In this document: positions 26,793 through 39,176 of the stretch, piece after piece
Position numbering within the stretch: the stretch's first letter is position 1
Layout: every line of letters starts with the position of its first letter
Assembly: GCF_023349125.1 (NCBI RefSeq)
Contig: NZ_JAKIKT010000004.1
Span: 124,001-188,000, forward strand
Origin: Shewanella corallii
GTDB lineage: Bacteria > Pseudomonadota > Gammaproteobacteria > Enterobacterales > Shewanellaceae
DNA: 64,000 nucleotides
Direction of reading: 5' to 3'
Notes under the pieces: generated by a model
The model's database searches: none
Seen by the model: the letters and a program-made list of their open reading frames with translations, nothing else
What the model was told of the DNA's origin: nothing
Position numbers and translations under genes: made by a program

Positions 26793-29183
26793 TTAAATCG
26801 GCGAGCCCGGTGGCATAGGCAGAGGCTTGGTGATCAGCCGCTTACTGCTGTCATCCAGGCCTTCGCTGATACCATCCGCCAGATACTGATAATGAGCCGC
26901 CAGAGTATCGCTGGAGCGCTTGGCCTTACGCTGCAACTGACGCAGCATATCCTTCAGTTTGGCTTTGAGATCCGCCTTCACTTCCGGGGCGGTGGCATCC
27001 TGATACAGGGCCGTCAGCATGGCATCGACAATCACGGCATTGGTCCGTTTCCATACCGCTTGCTGCACACCGCTGCCCGGCTCCTCATACAGGGTTTGTC
27101 CCACCAGCTTGTCCAGCAACTGTTTAACTGTCATCTGTTCTCTGTCCAGCAAAGCTGCCTGACTGACGCGGTTCAGACGTTCGCTCTGAAGCAGGGTGGA
27201 AACAATATGACGGGACAGCACTTCAGCCATCGCCTGGGAGTCCACGACCGCTCCCAAACCGGACGGGAAGCTTTCGCGGGTGCGCCAGTAGTTGCCTGAC
27301 TTGGGCACCAATTGCTCCTGCACCTGAGCCGGAATGGTCAGAGCGGCAGGTTTAAGTTGGGTCAGCAGGGCGTCCAGTGCCGCTTCCTGCGCTTCCGGTG
27401 CCACATAGTGCCAGCTGCCAGGTGATGTTTGCTGGAAGCTGTAATCTACGCCGCCCAGTAACTTGGCCGCCGCGGTGATCTGGAAACGGGTCAGCAGGTA
27501 GATGGGTACAAACAGATCCGCCAGCTCACCACTGGGATCAGCATCCAGCAACGCCTTGTCGGAGAAGTTATCAATGGCCACCCGACGCACTTCGGCCAAT
27601 CTACTCAGTTCTGCCACAGGGTCACTGCCGTTGTCCCACAGGCTGGCATAGGCATGGGCTGCCGACGCAGCGCGGGAGTCACTTTCGCCGATATATCTGA
27701 GGCCCTGATTCTGTCCCTCTTCCACCAGCGCAGCCATATCTTCCGGCTTTTCAAACTCACCATAACCATAGGCGATGGTGAACTTGTCCCAGGCTCCGAC
27801 ACCCGTGCCATAAGGCTGGCTGATATCTATCTGCTCACCTTTGAGGGTCGCCTTGGGATGGGGATAGTCCATCACAGACGCATCGTTATTGGTGGAGGCG
27901 GCAAAGTTGTGGTCCAGCCCCAGAGTGTGACCAATCTCGTGGGCTGACAACTGACGAATACGGTCCAGCGACAGCGACATGGCAGCCTGTGCTGCCGCAT
28001 CTCTGTCTTCCCAACCTGCAGTCAGACCACGGGCGATCAGGTGATCCTGACGAACCCGCAGACTGCCCAGAGTGACATGGCCTTTAATGATTTCGCCGGT
28101 ACGGGGATCGGTTACCGCTGCGCCATAGGACCAGCCACGGGTTGCCCTGTGAACCCACTGGATCACGTTGTAGCGAACGTCCTGAGGGTCGGCATCCTCC
28201 GGTAGCAGTTCAACCTTAAAGCCATTGATAAAGCCCGCTTCGTTAAAGGCATCTTCCCACCAGCGACCGCCTTCCAGCAGTGCGCTGCGAACCGGCTCAG
28301 GTACACCCGGGTCCAGATAATAGACAATGGGCTCTACCACTTCGCTTGGAGCCGGTCCCGGATTCACCTTCTGCAGTCGGTGACGCAACAGGTGGTGCTG
28401 GCGCACTGGCTGATCCACGGCGGTGGCGTAATCCAGATAGCTGTCGGACAGATAGCCTGAGTTGGGGTGGTAGGCTCTGGGCACATAACCCGGCTCCGGC
28501 AGCGCCACAAATGAGTAGCGCATACGGATAGAGATGGTTTTGCCGTCCGGTGTCACCTGAGCCACCTGCGGACCTGCCTTGTCGGCACTGAAGCTCAGCA
28601 GCACATCGACGTCGGCGTTGTTGTCAAAGGACTTCACCCCTTCAGGCAATACCAGTGACAGGTCCGGCTGGAGTCGGTAACTCCCCTGTTTGGTGCGGGC
28701 CAGAGTATCTGTCACTCCGTGCAGGTCGTTAATCACCAATTGATTAAGGGGGACGAGTTTAGTCTTGCCGGGAAGCACCTTGCCCCGCCACAGTACTGAC
28801 TCGGCAAACGCCTCTTTCACTGCTCTTTGCTCGGCGGCATTGTCTGTGTTGGCACGGTAGTCGGTATTGAGCTGCTTAAGGATCAGGAAAGGTCCCTGTT
28901 GCTCGAACTGTACCAGTCGGGTACGGCCCAGCTGGCCCCGATCCAGGCCGATATCGTTGGAGCCCACACCGTGTGGCAGGCTGGTCATCAGGATCATGGG
29001 CTTGTTCAGCAGATCTTCTGTGACCTCCAGATACACTTCACCGGAATCGTTGTGATAGTTAAGGTCGAGAAAGCCATCAGCGGCTCTGCTCTGCTTGAGA
29101 ATTTTTGCGTTGTCGGCCATCGCCACAGCCGATATTGAAGACAGGCCCAGGCCAACCGCCAGTGCCATCAGGTGGAGTTTCAT
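26793..29183 (-). CDS. Secreted zinc metalloprotease, DUF5117/DUF4953 type
   Basis: 796 aa with a signal peptide (cleavage after AMA, about residue 23). The zinc site is SAHEIGHTLGLDHNFAAS in the middle, flanked by the DUF5117-style N-terminal part (GFLDLNYHNDSGEVYLEV, LMTSLPHGVGSNDIGLDRGQ) and the helical C-terminal part. Family members are large periplasmic or secreted peptidases with poorly known substrates. Monocistronic, with its own terminator; the ribosome site is AAGGGAGCAAGGA before ATG 29183. Confidence 0.92.
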   Translation of the reverse strand: MKLHLMALAVGLGLSSISAVAMADNAKILKQSRAADGFLDLNYHNDSGEVYLEVTEDLLNKPMILMTSLPHGVGSNDIGLDRGQLGRTRLVQFEQQGPFLILKQLNTDYRANTDNAAEQRAVKEAFAESVLWRGKVLPGKTKLVPLNQLVINDLHGVTDTLARTKQGSYRLQPDLSLVLPEGVKSFDNNADVDVLLSFSADKAGPQVAQVTPDGKTISIRMRYSFVALPEPGYVPRAYHPNSGYLSDSYLDYATAVDQPVRQHHLLRHRLQKVNPGPAPSEVVEPIVYYLDPGVPEPVRSALLEGGRWWEDAFNEAGFINGFKVELLPEDADPQDVRYNVIQWVHRATRGWSYGAAVTDPRTGEIIKGHVTLGSLRVRQDHLIARGLTAGWEDRDAAAQAAMSLSLDRIRQLSAHEIGHTLGLDHNFAASTNNDASVMDYPHPKATLKGEQIDISQPYGTGVGAWDKFTIAYGYGEFEKPEDMAALVEEGQNQGLRYIGESDSRAASAAHAYASLWDNGSDPVAELSRLAEVRRVAIDNFSDKALLDADPSGELADLFVPIYLLTRFQITAAAKLLGGVDYSFQQTSPGSWHYVAPEAQEAALDALLTQLKPAALTIPAQVQEQLVPKSGNYWRTRESFPSGLGAVVDSQAMAEVLSRHIVSTLLQSERLNRVSQAALLDREQMTVKQLLDKLVGQTLYEEPGSGVQQAVWKRTNAVIVDAMLTALYQDATAPEVKADLKAKLKDMLRQLQRKAKRSSDTLAAHYQYLADGISEGLDDSSKRLITKPLPMPPGSPI

Positions 29184-29272
29184 TCCTTGCTCCCTTCTTG
29201 TTGGTTGTGTCAGGGACTATCAAATCAGTTTGGTATTAGACCCTGCTTACCAGCCAATTTATTCCATCAGGA

Positions 29273-29304
29273 CAAAAAAAAGGCTGGATAATAAATACCC
29301 AGCC
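29273..29304 (-). terminator. Terminator of the hybrid histidine kinase
   Basis: On the minus strand GGCTGGG, 10-nt loop, CCAGCC, followed by eight T; 50 bp after the kinase stop. Confidence 0.85.
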
Positions 29305-29352
29305 ACTCTAACCGATTTGTATACAATTTTGTATGGCTTGATGCCGTACAAA

Positions 29353-32300
29353 TCAGGCCGACTGATGTTTACGCTTGTAGCTCACCCATTGCTCCAGGGT
29401 GTCAAACAGTTCCATCAGCTCGATCGGCTTGGTGATATGGGCATTCATCCCCGCCGCCAGACTCTTGTCTCTGTCTCCTGACATGGCGTGGGCCGTCATG
29501 GCGATAATCGGCAATTGCTCAGTGGTGAATCGTTTACGCAGCTCCTGCGCCGCGGTCAAACCATCCATCACCGGCATCTGAATATCCATCAGCACAGCAT
29601 CAAACGGCTGGCTGTCCACCATATCCAGCGACTCCTGACCGTTACCTGCCAGCACCACTTCGTAGCCACCACTCTTAAGCAGCTCAGATGCCACCTGCTG
29701 GTTGATAAAGTTGTCCTCTACCAGCAACACCAGCCCCTTATGCTCAGACGCTTCTGCTACCGCTTCTTCAGGCTCTTCGATAGCAACAGATTCAGGGGTC
29801 AGTTCAATCACCTCGTCATCTGTTTCTTTCTCAAAGGCCGCCATGATCTCGTCATACAAAGTGGATGACTTAAATGGCTTCTGCAGCAGGGCGAATACCT
29901 TGTTGCTGTCGATTTGCTCCTGCAGTGGTTCGGCACTGTAGGCGGTCATCATGATGATAACCGGGCGCTTCTCCAGCTTGCCTGTGGCAATCAGTCCATC
30001 TATCTCATCGATCACCTGCAGACCATCCATTTCCGGCATCATCCAGTCCAGCAGTACCAGATCCACCGGTGCCTGCTGCAGCTTGTACAATGCCTCTTTA
30101 CCACTGGCGGCGGTGCTCACATCGAAGTGGAAGTCACGCAGCAGAGTCGAGTATATCTGCAGGGCACTTGGGTTATCGTCCACCACCAGGGTCCGCAGGC
30201 GGGAGATAGGCTCAGGCACGATAAATTCAGCAGGCTTGGATTCCTCCGCCAGCGCCATGCTGATGGTAAAGCTGAAGGTTGAACCTTTACCCGGCTCACT
30301 GGTGACCTGCATCTGGCCACCCATCATGGTTACCAGGTGCCTGCTGATAGACAGACCAAGACCTGTGCCACCATATTTGCGGGTGGTGGAGCCGTCAGCC
30401 TGGGAGAAGGCGTCGAACAGCTTCTCCTGCTGCTCCTTGCTGATCCCTATGCCGGTATCCCGCACCCAGAACTTGAGGGTGATGCGGTTATCCCGTTCAC
30501 CGAGATCTTCACAGCCCAGCTCTACTTCACCCTGTTGGGTAAACTTCACCGCATTGGACAGCAGGTTAATCAGCACCTGTCCCAGTCGCAGCGGGTCACC
30601 TTTGAGCATCAAGCCTGCGGTGACAGGTGCGTACAGCAGCAACTCAACACCCTGCTCCTGAGCACGGATAACGTTCAGATCCAGCGCATGATCCAACACT
30701 TTGTCCAGCGGGAACTCAACTTTCTCCAGCTCCAGCTTACCGGCTTCAATTTTGGAGAAGTCCAGAATGTCGTTAATGATGCGCAGCAGTGACTGAGCCG
30801 AGAAGCTGGCTTTATCCAGATAGTCCTTCTGCTGGGCGGTCAGACTGGTGCGTCCCGCCAGCTGCAGCATGCCGATAATGGCATTCATTGGCGTGCGGAT
30901 TTCATGACTCATATTGGCCAGGAACTCACTCTTGTAGAGGTTGGCCAGTTCAGCATCCTGCTTGGCTTCCAGCAGTGCGCCTTCGTTGAGTTTCTGACGG
31001 GTAATATCCTTGTGGGTACCCACCATACGTCTTGGTTTATTGTCGGCAGTGAACTCCACCACCCGGCCCCGGGACAGGATCCAGTGATACTGGCCATTCT
31101 TGCCCTTGAGGCGGTACTCAATCTCATAGCCATCAACCGGATTGGAAAGGTACTGCTCGCGGTACTCTTCCACCCGCTGACGGTCGTCCGGGTGCATCAG
31201 CCCATCTATGGTAGAAAGCAATGCCGGGAACTCATTGGGGCGATAACCCAACATGGAGTAGTAGGATGGGTTACAGATAATCTGCTCTGAATCCAGATAC
31301 CAGTCCCACAGACCATCTTCCACCGCGTCCATCGCCAGGTGGTAACGCTGTTCAGACAGTCTCAGCTGCTCGGCAGACTCATACTCACGGGTAACATCAC
31401 GCCATACGGAGATAAGCCCCAGCAGCTCACCGCGACGGTTATAGAAGGGCATCTTCATGGCATCCAGCAGCACAGGCTTACCGGCCAGTTCCACCTTCTC
31501 CTGATACTTGAGTGGCAGTCGCTCACGCAATACCTGCTCATCCTCAGCCCGGATGCGTTCCGCCTGACCCGGCGCAGCCAGCTCGTAGGCAGACAGACCA
31601 ATAATCTCGCTCTCGGTATACCCCAGCATACGCTCGGCGGACTTGTTACAACCCAGGTAGCGACCATCTTTATCTTTAAACACGATCGCTTCCGGGATGG
31701 AGTCCAGCAGGGAGCGCAACAGGGCATACTCCCGCTCCCGGCGCTCTGTGGTCTCTTTCAAACGTTCGGTACGGCGGGCCACCAGCTTGTCGAGGCGTTT
31801 GTTTTGCTCCGACAGGTGCATGGTGTACTGCTGGTTCTCCTCAAAGATCCGACTGATGAGGTGGAACCAGGGCTCCCATCCCGGGGTAATGGTTTGTGGC
31901 GGTTTACGGGGCGCAATGGAGCAACCCTCAAGGTGCGCCAGCAACTTGGATGCCGGGGTAACAAAGGAGCGACGGGTCTGCCAGTGAACTATGGTCACCA
32001 GCACCGACAGGGCAATCACCACCAGCAGGAAGTTTTTCTCCAGCTTCTCCCACGAGCTCTTGTTCAGTTCATCTTCACTCTGGATATAGAGCAGACGCCA
32101 TGGTGCGTTTTGCAGTGCAACCGAATGGATATAGTAGCCATTACGCACTATCCCCTGGCTGGCCTCAAACAGCTCATGTTCGCTGAGGGAGTGCAAGGCG
32201 GCAGGCAGCCGCTGGCTCAGGTGGTAAACCCGGCTGACCGAGGAGTCGTCATGGTCGCTGTGGGACAAAATATTGTTGTTCTGATCCAGCAAAATCACAG

Positions 32301-33093
32301 TACCCGGCATTTTGAAGTACATGCGGATCTGCTTGGTCAGCGACGCCAGAGTCATATCCAGGTTGATAGAGCCGATAAACTCATCCTGCAGATAAACGGG
32401 CACACCCAGCGTGGTAACCAAGCCCTTGGCGCTGTCCACATAGGCTTCACTCCAGAACACGCTGCGCTGGGGGTTCATCGCTGGGGTCGCCAGCTGGAAC
32501 TGCTTCTTGTTCAGCAGCTCTTCACGGAATCTTTGTTCATCCTTGGGCCAGGGGTAATAGGACATCATGCGGCGCTTGGAGATGTAGTAGATAGCCGATG
32601 CCTTGGGCACAGCCTCCATCGCCACCGGGAAGGAGAGAGACAGCTCAAACAGCATCTCAAGTTCCTGATAGAACTTCTGACTGCGGCCATCGAGAGAGCC
32701 TGTACCTGTTATCCGCCCCATATTGGTAAAGGGCTTGCCACTCTGGGCAAAGCTGGGTTCCAGGGTGAAATACTGACCACTTTCATTGAACTTTTCGTAC
32801 TTGGGCAGACTGTTTTGGCGCACCATCTCGCCCAGTCGCAGGTGGTCCACCGCCACATTGCGCAAGCTTTTTACAGCGCGGATACCCGCTTCCAACAGCA
32901 GGTCAATCTGCATGACGTGGCGGGATACTTCCTCTTTTCGCTGAACCGCATTCTGATCACGGCTGCGGTCGAAATCGATCCAGGCGGTCAACAGAGCCAA
33001 CACAATCACACCTATGTAGGTGTAGAACACAGCGCGGTTGTAATTTTTGAGGATGGGGGACTTCAACTGAAAATCCTGCTCACGGGATTTCAT
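29353..33093 (-). CDS. Hybrid sensor histidine kinase (dCache-PAS-PAS-HisKA-HATPase-REC-REC)
   Basis: 1246 aa from ATG 33093 (the frame also offers TTG at 33138). The order is: membrane helix (RAVFYTYIGVIVLALLTAW), a periplasmic dCache-like sensor of about 300 aa, a second helix (FLLVVIALSVLVTIVHW), a coiled coil, two PAS domains, HisKA (FLANMSHEIRTPMN), HATPase (NLLSNAVKFTQ, DTGIGISKEQ, GGTGLGLSIS), and two receivers (VVDDNPSALQ with LLDWMMPEMDG; LVEDNFINQQ with LMDIQMPVMDG). There is no C-terminal HPt domain and no cognate regulator nearby, so the phosphorelay partner must be encoded elsewhere. The ligand is unknown. Confidence 0.95.
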   Translation of the reverse strand: MKSREQDFQLKSPILKNYNRAVFYTYIGVIVLALLTAWIDFDRSRDQNAVQRKEEVSRHVMQIDLLLEAGIRAVKSLRNVAVDHLRLGEMVRQNSLPKYEKFNESGQYFTLEPSFAQSGKPFTNMGRITGTGSLDGRSQKFYQELEMLFELSLSFPVAMEAVPKASAIYYISKRRMMSYYPWPKDEQRFREELLNKKQFQLATPAMNPQRSVFWSEAYVDSAKGLVTTLGVPVYLQDEFIGSINLDMTLASLTKQIRMYFKMPGTVILLDQNNNILSHSDHDDSSVSRVYHLSQRLPAALHSLSEHELFEASQGIVRNGYYIHSVALQNAPWRLLYIQSEDELNKSSWEKLEKNFLLVVIALSVLVTIVHWQTRRSFVTPASKLLAHLEGCSIAPRKPPQTITPGWEPWFHLISRIFEENQQYTMHLSEQNKRLDKLVARRTERLKETTERREREYALLRSLLDSIPEAIVFKDKDGRYLGCNKSAERMLGYTESEIIGLSAYELAAPGQAERIRAEDEQVLRERLPLKYQEKVELAGKPVLLDAMKMPFYNRRGELLGLISVWRDVTREYESAEQLRLSEQRYHLAMDAVEDGLWDWYLDSEQIICNPSYYSMLGYRPNEFPALLSTIDGLMHPDDRQRVEEYREQYLSNPVDGYEIEYRLKGKNGQYHWILSRGRVVEFTADNKPRRMVGTHKDITRQKLNEGALLEAKQDAELANLYKSEFLANMSHEIRTPMNAIIGMLQLAGRTSLTAQQKDYLDKASFSAQSLLRIINDILDFSKIEAGKLELEKVEFPLDKVLDHALDLNVIRAQEQGVELLLYAPVTAGLMLKGDPLRLGQVLINLLSNAVKFTQQGEVELGCEDLGERDNRITLKFWVRDTGIGISKEQQEKLFDAFSQADGSTTRKYGGTGLGLSISRHLVTMMGGQMQVTSEPGKGSTFSFTISMALAEESKPAEFIVPEPISRLRTLVVDDNPSALQIYSTLLRDFHFDVSTAASGKEALYKLQQAPVDLVLLDWMMPEMDGLQVIDEIDGLIATGKLEKRPVIIMMTAYSAEPLQEQIDSNKVFALLQKPFKSSTLYDEIMAAFEKETDDEVIELTPESVAIEEPEEAVAEASEHKGLVLLVEDNFINQQVASELLKSGGYEVVLAGNGQESLDMVDSQPFDAVLMDIQMPVMDGLTAAQELRKRFTTEQLPIIAMTAHAMSGDRDKSLAAGMNAHITKPIELMELFDTLEQWVSYKRKHQSA

Positions 33094-33298
33094 CAATAAC
33101 CTGGCATAGGGATCAAGGACATGCGTCGATGATAACAAGCTGACGCAGGCTTGAGTATCCCTTTGGCGTCACAGAAGTCGCGACTATGCTCACTGCTCCC
33201 GGGTACGTGTCGAATCAGGGCAGGCCAATCTGATTCGGCCATGCTCCCGCCTGTCAAAAATGGAACAGGACAGACAGACGGTTTAATTAAAACTAAAC

Positions 33299-33313
33299 AT
33301 TCATTTTATGAAT
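33299..33313. promoter_or_regulatory. Candidate LysR operator of the tryptophan operon 1
   Basis: Perfect dyad ATTCA-TTTTA-TGAAT with an internal T-N11-A (T33300, A33312), the LysR-site form. It lies 88 bp upstream of the first gene. The same 15-mer with one central mismatch (read on the other strand) occurs at 43353-43367 next to the LysR gene. Confidence 0.7.
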
Positions 33314-33400
33314 CTAAAACCAAGATTTATAAAATTATCGTTATTGATTAAGAGCCGATAACTTAAATGGTAGAACCAAGAGCTATTTAAGGGCGGCGTA

Positions 33401-34864
33401 ATGTCTGAACTTCCGGTATTAACCAGCTATATCGGCGGCAAATTTGTTACCAGCGGGGTCTCTTTCGACAACGTTAATCCGGTTAACGGTCAGGTTATCG
33501 CTCATATCGATGAAGCCTCACTGGAGATGATTAATACCGCAGTGGCCAGTGCCAGACAGGCGCAGGACACCTGGGGCAAGATGCCGGTCAAGCAGCGTTG
33601 TGCCCTGCTCCACAAAGTGGCAGACAGGATGGCCGAGCGAGAGCAGGAGTTTATTGATGCAGAGATTGCCGACACAGGTAAGTCGCTGCATCAGGTTCAA
33701 ACCATAGATATTCCACGCGGCACAGCCAACTTCCGATTTTTTGCCGATCTGGCTCAATTCAACTCAGGTGAAACCTTTATCACTGAAACGCCCGATGGCA
33801 GCAAGGCGCTCAACTACAGCGTCAACAAGCCGCTGGGCGTAGTGGGGGTTATCTCCCCCTGGAACCTGCCATTACTGCTGGCAACCTGGAAAATCGCACC
33901 GGCGATGGCCTGTGGTAACAGTGTGATTTTAAAACCTTCCGAAGAGACATCATCCACTGCTTTTCTGCTGGCCCAGGTGATGGATGAAGTGGGTATACCT
34001 GCTGGAGCATTCAATCTGATATTGGGTCGGGGAAGTGCGGTGGGAGATGCCCTGACCTCTGCCGAAGGGGTCGATGCCATTACCTTTACCGGGGCATCCG
34101 CCACGGGCAAACGGATTATGAAGTCAGTGGCCGATCAGGTAAAACCCATCTCCTTTGAACTGGGCGGCAAGAACTCAGCCATAGTGTTTGCCGATGCCGA
34201 CCTGACCAAGGCAATCAAGGGCGTGGCCCGTTCCAGTTTTACCAATTGCGGTCAGGTGTGCCTCTGTACTGAGAAAGTTTATGTTCATCGTGCCATTTTT
34301 GACCTGTTTGTTGAGGGGCTGAAACAAGAGGCCAACCAGCTCAAGATAGGTTACCCCTGCGACGATGGCGTGTTTATGGGTCCTTTGGTATCCAGCACTC
34401 ATCAACAGAAGGTGCTCTCCTATTACCGTCTGGCCGAAGATGAAGGTGCCACCTTTGTGACCGGCGGCGGGGTCCCCAGATTCAACGATGAACGTGACAA
34501 TGGCGCCTTTATTGAGCCCACGATTCTCACCGGACTGAGCGATACCGCCCGGGTTAATCAGGAGGAGATCTTCGGCCCGGTTTGTCATATCTCCCCCTTC
34601 GAAGATGAAGACGAGGTGATTGCCAGAGTCAACAACACCCAATACGGACTGGCGGCAGCCGTGTGGACCGAGAACCTGTCCCGCGCTCACCGGGTTTCCC
34701 CGCAACTGGATGTGGGTCTGGTCTGGGTTAACACCTGGTTTTTGCGGGATCTGCGGGCACCTTTTGGCGGCGTCAAACTGTCTGGCATAGGCCGTGAAGG
34801 CGGACAGCACTCCCTCGCCTTCTACAGCGAACCGATCAATATCTGCATCAAGATCGACCCCTGA
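33401..34864 (+). CDS. nbaE: 2-aminomuconate-6-semialdehyde dehydrogenase
   Basis: 487 aa, NAD-dependent aldehyde dehydrogenase. It oxidises 2-aminomuconate semialdehyde to 2-aminomuconate after the ACMSD step. Visible sites: PWNLPLLLATWKIAPAMA (cofactor loop), FTGASATGKRI, FELGGKN (general-base Glu) and FTNCGQVCLC (catalytic Cys). The substrate is assigned from context: the next genes encode the deaminase, dioxygenase and decarboxylase of the same route. 2-hydroxymuconate semialdehyde dehydrogenases are close relatives. First gene of operon 1; ribosome site AAGGGCGG. Confidence 0.93.
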   Translation: MSELPVLTSYIGGKFVTSGVSFDNVNPVNGQVIAHIDEASLEMINTAVASARQAQDTWGKMPVKQRCALLHKVADRMAEREQEFIDAEIADTGKSLHQVQTIDIPRGTANFRFFADLAQFNSGETFITETPDGSKALNYSVNKPLGVVGVISPWNLPLLLATWKIAPAMACGNSVILKPSEETSSTAFLLAQVMDEVGIPAGAFNLILGRGSAVGDALTSAEGVDAITFTGASATGKRIMKSVADQVKPISFELGGKNSAIVFADADLTKAIKGVARSSFTNCGQVCLCTEKVYVHRAIFDLFVEGLKQEANQLKIGYPCDDGVFMGPLVSSTHQQKVLSYYRLAEDEGATFVTGGGVPRFNDERDNGAFIEPTILTGLSDTARVNQEEIFGPVCHISPFEDEDEVIARVNNTQYGLAAAVWTENLSRAHRVSPQLDVGLVWVNTWFLRDLRAPFGGVKLSGIGREGGQHSLAFYSEPINICIKIDP

Positions 34865-34923
34865 GCTGTTGATACAGCCACGCACTCCCCCAGTTACCAA
34901 CCAAATCAGTGAGAAAAAGTGCC

Positions 34924-35358
34924 ATGGAACATAACGATAAAACGGCAGCAAAGTTAGTTGAAGGCAAGGCCACCCCGAGAGGCAAGTTCCCTCACCTCAA
35001 GCGCGCCGGAGACTTTATCTATATCTCAGGAACCAGCAGCCGTCTGCCGGATAACTCCTTTGCCGGGGTTGAGGTGGATGAAATGGGCACCACCAATCTG
35101 GATATCGAGGTGCAGACCAGAGCTGTGCTCAACAATATCCGCGACATGCTGCAGTCCGTGGGGGCCGACTTATCGGATCTGGTGGAGATCAGCACCTTCC
35201 TCGTCAACATGAATGACTTTGGCGGCTATAACCGGGTTTACGCCGAGTTCTTTGATTTTGATGGCCCGACCCGTACCACGGTGGCCGTGCACCAACTGCC
35301 CCACCCTCACCTGCTGATTGAGTGTAAGGCGGTCGCGTACAAACCCCGGGAAAGTTAA
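34924..35358 (+). CDS. nbaF: 2-aminomuconate deaminase (RidA-fold)
   Basis: 144 aa from ATG 34924 (GTG 34909 is in frame but lacks a ribosome site). A RidA/YjgF-fold protein with the 2-aminomuconate deaminase opening ([20 protein letters not shown]), SGTSSR, then [19 protein letters not shown] and [18 protein letters not shown]. It hydrolyses 2-aminomuconate to 4-oxalocrotonate and ammonia. The extended N-terminus separates AmnD/NbaF-type enzymes from ordinary 125-aa RidA. Confidence 0.92.
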   Translation: MEHNDKTAAKLVEGKATPRGKFPHLKRAGDFIYISGTSSRLPDNSFAGVEVDEMGTTNLDIEVQTRAVLNNIRDMLQSVGADLSDLVEISTFLVNMNDFGGYNRVYAEFFDFDGPTRTTVAVHQLPHPHLLIECKAVAYKPRES

Positions 35359-35405
35359 GAGTCACAAGCCAGGCTTCCTATGAGGGGCCGCAAAGAATCA
35401 ACTGA

Positions 35406-37000
<1,595 letters not shown>

Positions 37001-37069
37001 CCCTTTGGTGGAAGGCCTTGATGGCCATGGCAGATGCCACTCCTCCAACAAAGAAGACACATTGTGAGA

Positions 37070-37846
37070 ATGAATATGCTTAAACAACTCGCCGACAAAC
37101 TCGACCAGGCAGCGGCTAACGCCCAAAGCATCACCCAACTCTCTGCTTCGACCCAGCTATCTTTGCATGAGGCCTACGAAGTGCAGAAGCTCAGTATCGG
37201 GCTGCGACTGCTCAGGGGTGAAAAATTAGTGGGTTACAAACTGGGTTTCACCAGCCGGGCCAAAATGGAGCAGATGGGGGTTGATGATCTGATTTGGGGT
37301 CGACTGACAGATACCATGATGATTGCCGACGGTGGCCAGATAAGTCTGAGCGACTATGTTCACCCCAGAGCCGAACCTGAAATTGCATTTCGTCTCAAGC
37401 ATCCCCTGTCGGGCAAGGTCAGCAAAGAAACTGCGCTGGCAGCCATTGATGCCGTTGCCTGCGCCATCGAAGTGATCGACTCCCGCTACCAGAATTTCAA
37501 GTTCTCCCTCAGCGATGTTATCGCCGATAACTGCTCCAGCACAGGCTATGTCGTGGGGCCATGGCATGACGCCGACACTCAGCTGGATAACCTGCCCATG
37601 GTGCTGAAAGTCGACGGCATCGAGGCGCAGCGGGGCAGCAGCATGGATATTTTGGACCATCCACTGAATTCGCTTATCGAAGCCGCCCGCTGCGTTGCTG
37701 AATATGGTGAGTCGCTGCAACCGGGCCAAATTGTATTGGCAGGCGCAGCCACTGCAGCGGTGGCACTGGCACCGGGGCAAACCATCTCAGTGGAAGTAGA
37801 CGGACTGGCAAGCTGTCAGTTCAGCACCATGGCTCAACCGCTTTAA
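37070..37846 (+). CDS. nbaG: 4-oxalocrotonate decarboxylase (2-oxo-3-hexenedioate decarboxylase)
   Basis: 258 aa from ATG 37070; the frame stays open to 37034 but family length favours the inner start. It belongs to the hydratase/decarboxylase (FAH-like) superfamily: [12 protein letters not shown] with metal-binding acids, [13 protein letters not shown] and [16 protein letters not shown]. The IADNxSSxGxVVG form is that of decarboxylases (XylI/NbaG), against VxDNASCGxxVxG in the paralogous hydratase at 43466. It converts 4-oxalocrotonate to 2-hydroxypenta-2,4-dienoate and CO2. Confidence 0.9.
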   Translation: MNMLKQLADKLDQAAANAQSITQLSASTQLSLHEAYEVQKLSIGLRLLRGEKLVGYKLGFTSRAKMEQMGVDDLIWGRLTDTMMIADGGQISLSDYVHPRAEPEIAFRLKHPLSGKVSKETALAAIDAVACAIEVIDSRYQNFKFSLSDVIADNCSSTGYVVGPWHDADTQLDNLPMVLKVDGIEAQRGSSMDILDHPLNSLIEAARCVAEYGESLQPGQIVLAGAATAAVALAPGQTISVEVDGLASCQFSTMAQPL

Positions 37847-37865
37847 TCAAGGCAGGGAAACAATA

Positions 37866-39176
37866 ATGACAAGATTCGCCAACACACTCGATTTTGCCCG
37901 GGAGATGGATCAGCAGGACGCACTGGCTCACTATCGGCAGCAATTCCACCATCCGATTATCGATGGTAAGCCTGTGCTCTATTTCACCGGCAACTCGCTG
38001 GGCCTGCAGCCTGTTAAAGCCAAAGAGTATATTCAGCAGGAACTGGATGATTGGGCCAAATGGGGCGTGGAAGGCCACTTTCATGCCACCACCCCCTGGG
38101 TGAGCTACCACGAAATACTGACTCCGGCCTCGGCTCAACTGGTGGGTGCCAACGAGTCAGAAGTGGTCTGCATGAACTCGTTAACCACCAATCTGCATCT
38201 GCTGTTCGTTTCCTTTTATCAGCCAACAGCAAAGCGCTTCAAAATCATCAGTGAAGCCAAGATGTTTCCGTCTGACCGTTATCTGCTGGAGACTCAGGTT
38301 CGTCATCATGGCTTTGATCCTGACGAAGCCATCATTGAAATTGCCCCCCGCGAGGGCGAGTACCTGATCCGCGAAGAGGACATTATTGCGGCAGTGAACG
38401 ACAATGCCGATGAGCTGGCCCTGCTGTTCTTCGGCGGCGTGAATTACTTTAGCGGTCAGCTGTTTGATATGCGCAGGCTCACAGAAGCCGCCCACAAAGT
38501 CGGCGCTTTGGCCGGTTTCGACCTTGCCCACGCCATTGGCAATGTGCCCATGCAGCTGCACGACTGGGATGTGGATTTTGCAGCCTGGTGTACCTACAAA
38601 TACCTCAATGCCAGTGCAGGTAATGTGGGCGGTATATTCGTTCACGACCGCCACGGCGACAATACGGAAATCAACCGCTTTGGTGGCTGGTGGGGACACA
38701 ACAAGAGCCGACGCTTTTTGATGGAGAATCACTTTGAGCCCATGTCCGGCGCCGAAGGCTGGCAACTCAGTAATGCGCCCGTGATGGGCATGGCAATATT
38801 GAAAGCCTCTCTGGATATCTTCCAGCAGGCGGACATCAATGTGCTCAGAGCCAAGAGCCTGAAGCTGACCGCCTATCTGGAATTTGTGTTCAACGATGTC
38901 ATCGGCCAGTTTCCCGATATCAATCTGGAAATCATCACACCGACAGATCCTGCCCGCCGGGGCTGCCAACTTTCAATCAGACTGGCTGGCACCAATAAAG
39001 AATTTTTCCAGGCGCTGACACAAGCAGGTGTTATCGCCGACTTTAGAGAGCCCGACGTGATCAGACTGGCGCCGACACCACTCTATAACTGTTTTGAAGA
39101 TGTTTATCAGCTGGGGCAGACACTGAAGTCATTGGCCCACAACTGGCAGACAAACGGCTGGAGAACAAATGGATAA
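37866..39176 (+). CDS. kynU: Kynureninase
   Basis: 436 aa, PLP-dependent fold-type I. It cleaves 3-hydroxykynurenine to 3-hydroxyanthranilate and alanine. Visible: the family opening [12 protein letters not shown], the PLP-stacking FDLAHAIGN (D219), the Schiff-base lysine in CTYKYLNAS (K245) and [12 protein letters not shown]. 19 bp after the previous gene; its stop lies inside the start of kmo (8-bp overlap). Confidence 0.97.
   Translation: MTRFANTLDFAREMDQQDALAHYRQQFHHPIIDGKPVLYFTGNSLGLQPVKAKEYIQQELDDWAKWGVEGHFHATTPWVSYHEILTPASAQLVGANESEVVCMNSLTTNLHLLFVSFYQPTAKRFKIISEAKMFPSDRYLLETQVRHHGFDPDEAIIEIAPREGEYLIREEDIIAAVNDNADELALLFFGGVNYFSGQLFDMRRLTEAAHKVGALAGFDLAHAIGNVPMQLHDWDVDFAAWCTYKYLNASAGNVGGIFVHDRHGDNTEINRFGGWWGHNKSRRFLMENHFEPMSGAEGWQLSNAPVMGMAILKASLDIFQQADINVLRAKSLKLTAYLEFVFNDVIGQFPDINLEIITPTDPARRGCQLSIRLAGTNKEFFQALTQAGVIADFREPDVIRLAPTPLYNCFEDVYQLGQTLKSLAHNWQTNGWRTNG

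Noticed and set aside
31339..33099. 586-codon open frame on the plus strand
   Set aside because: Antisense to the hybrid histidine kinase, which has full domain evidence; no ribosome site or domain in the antisense frame.
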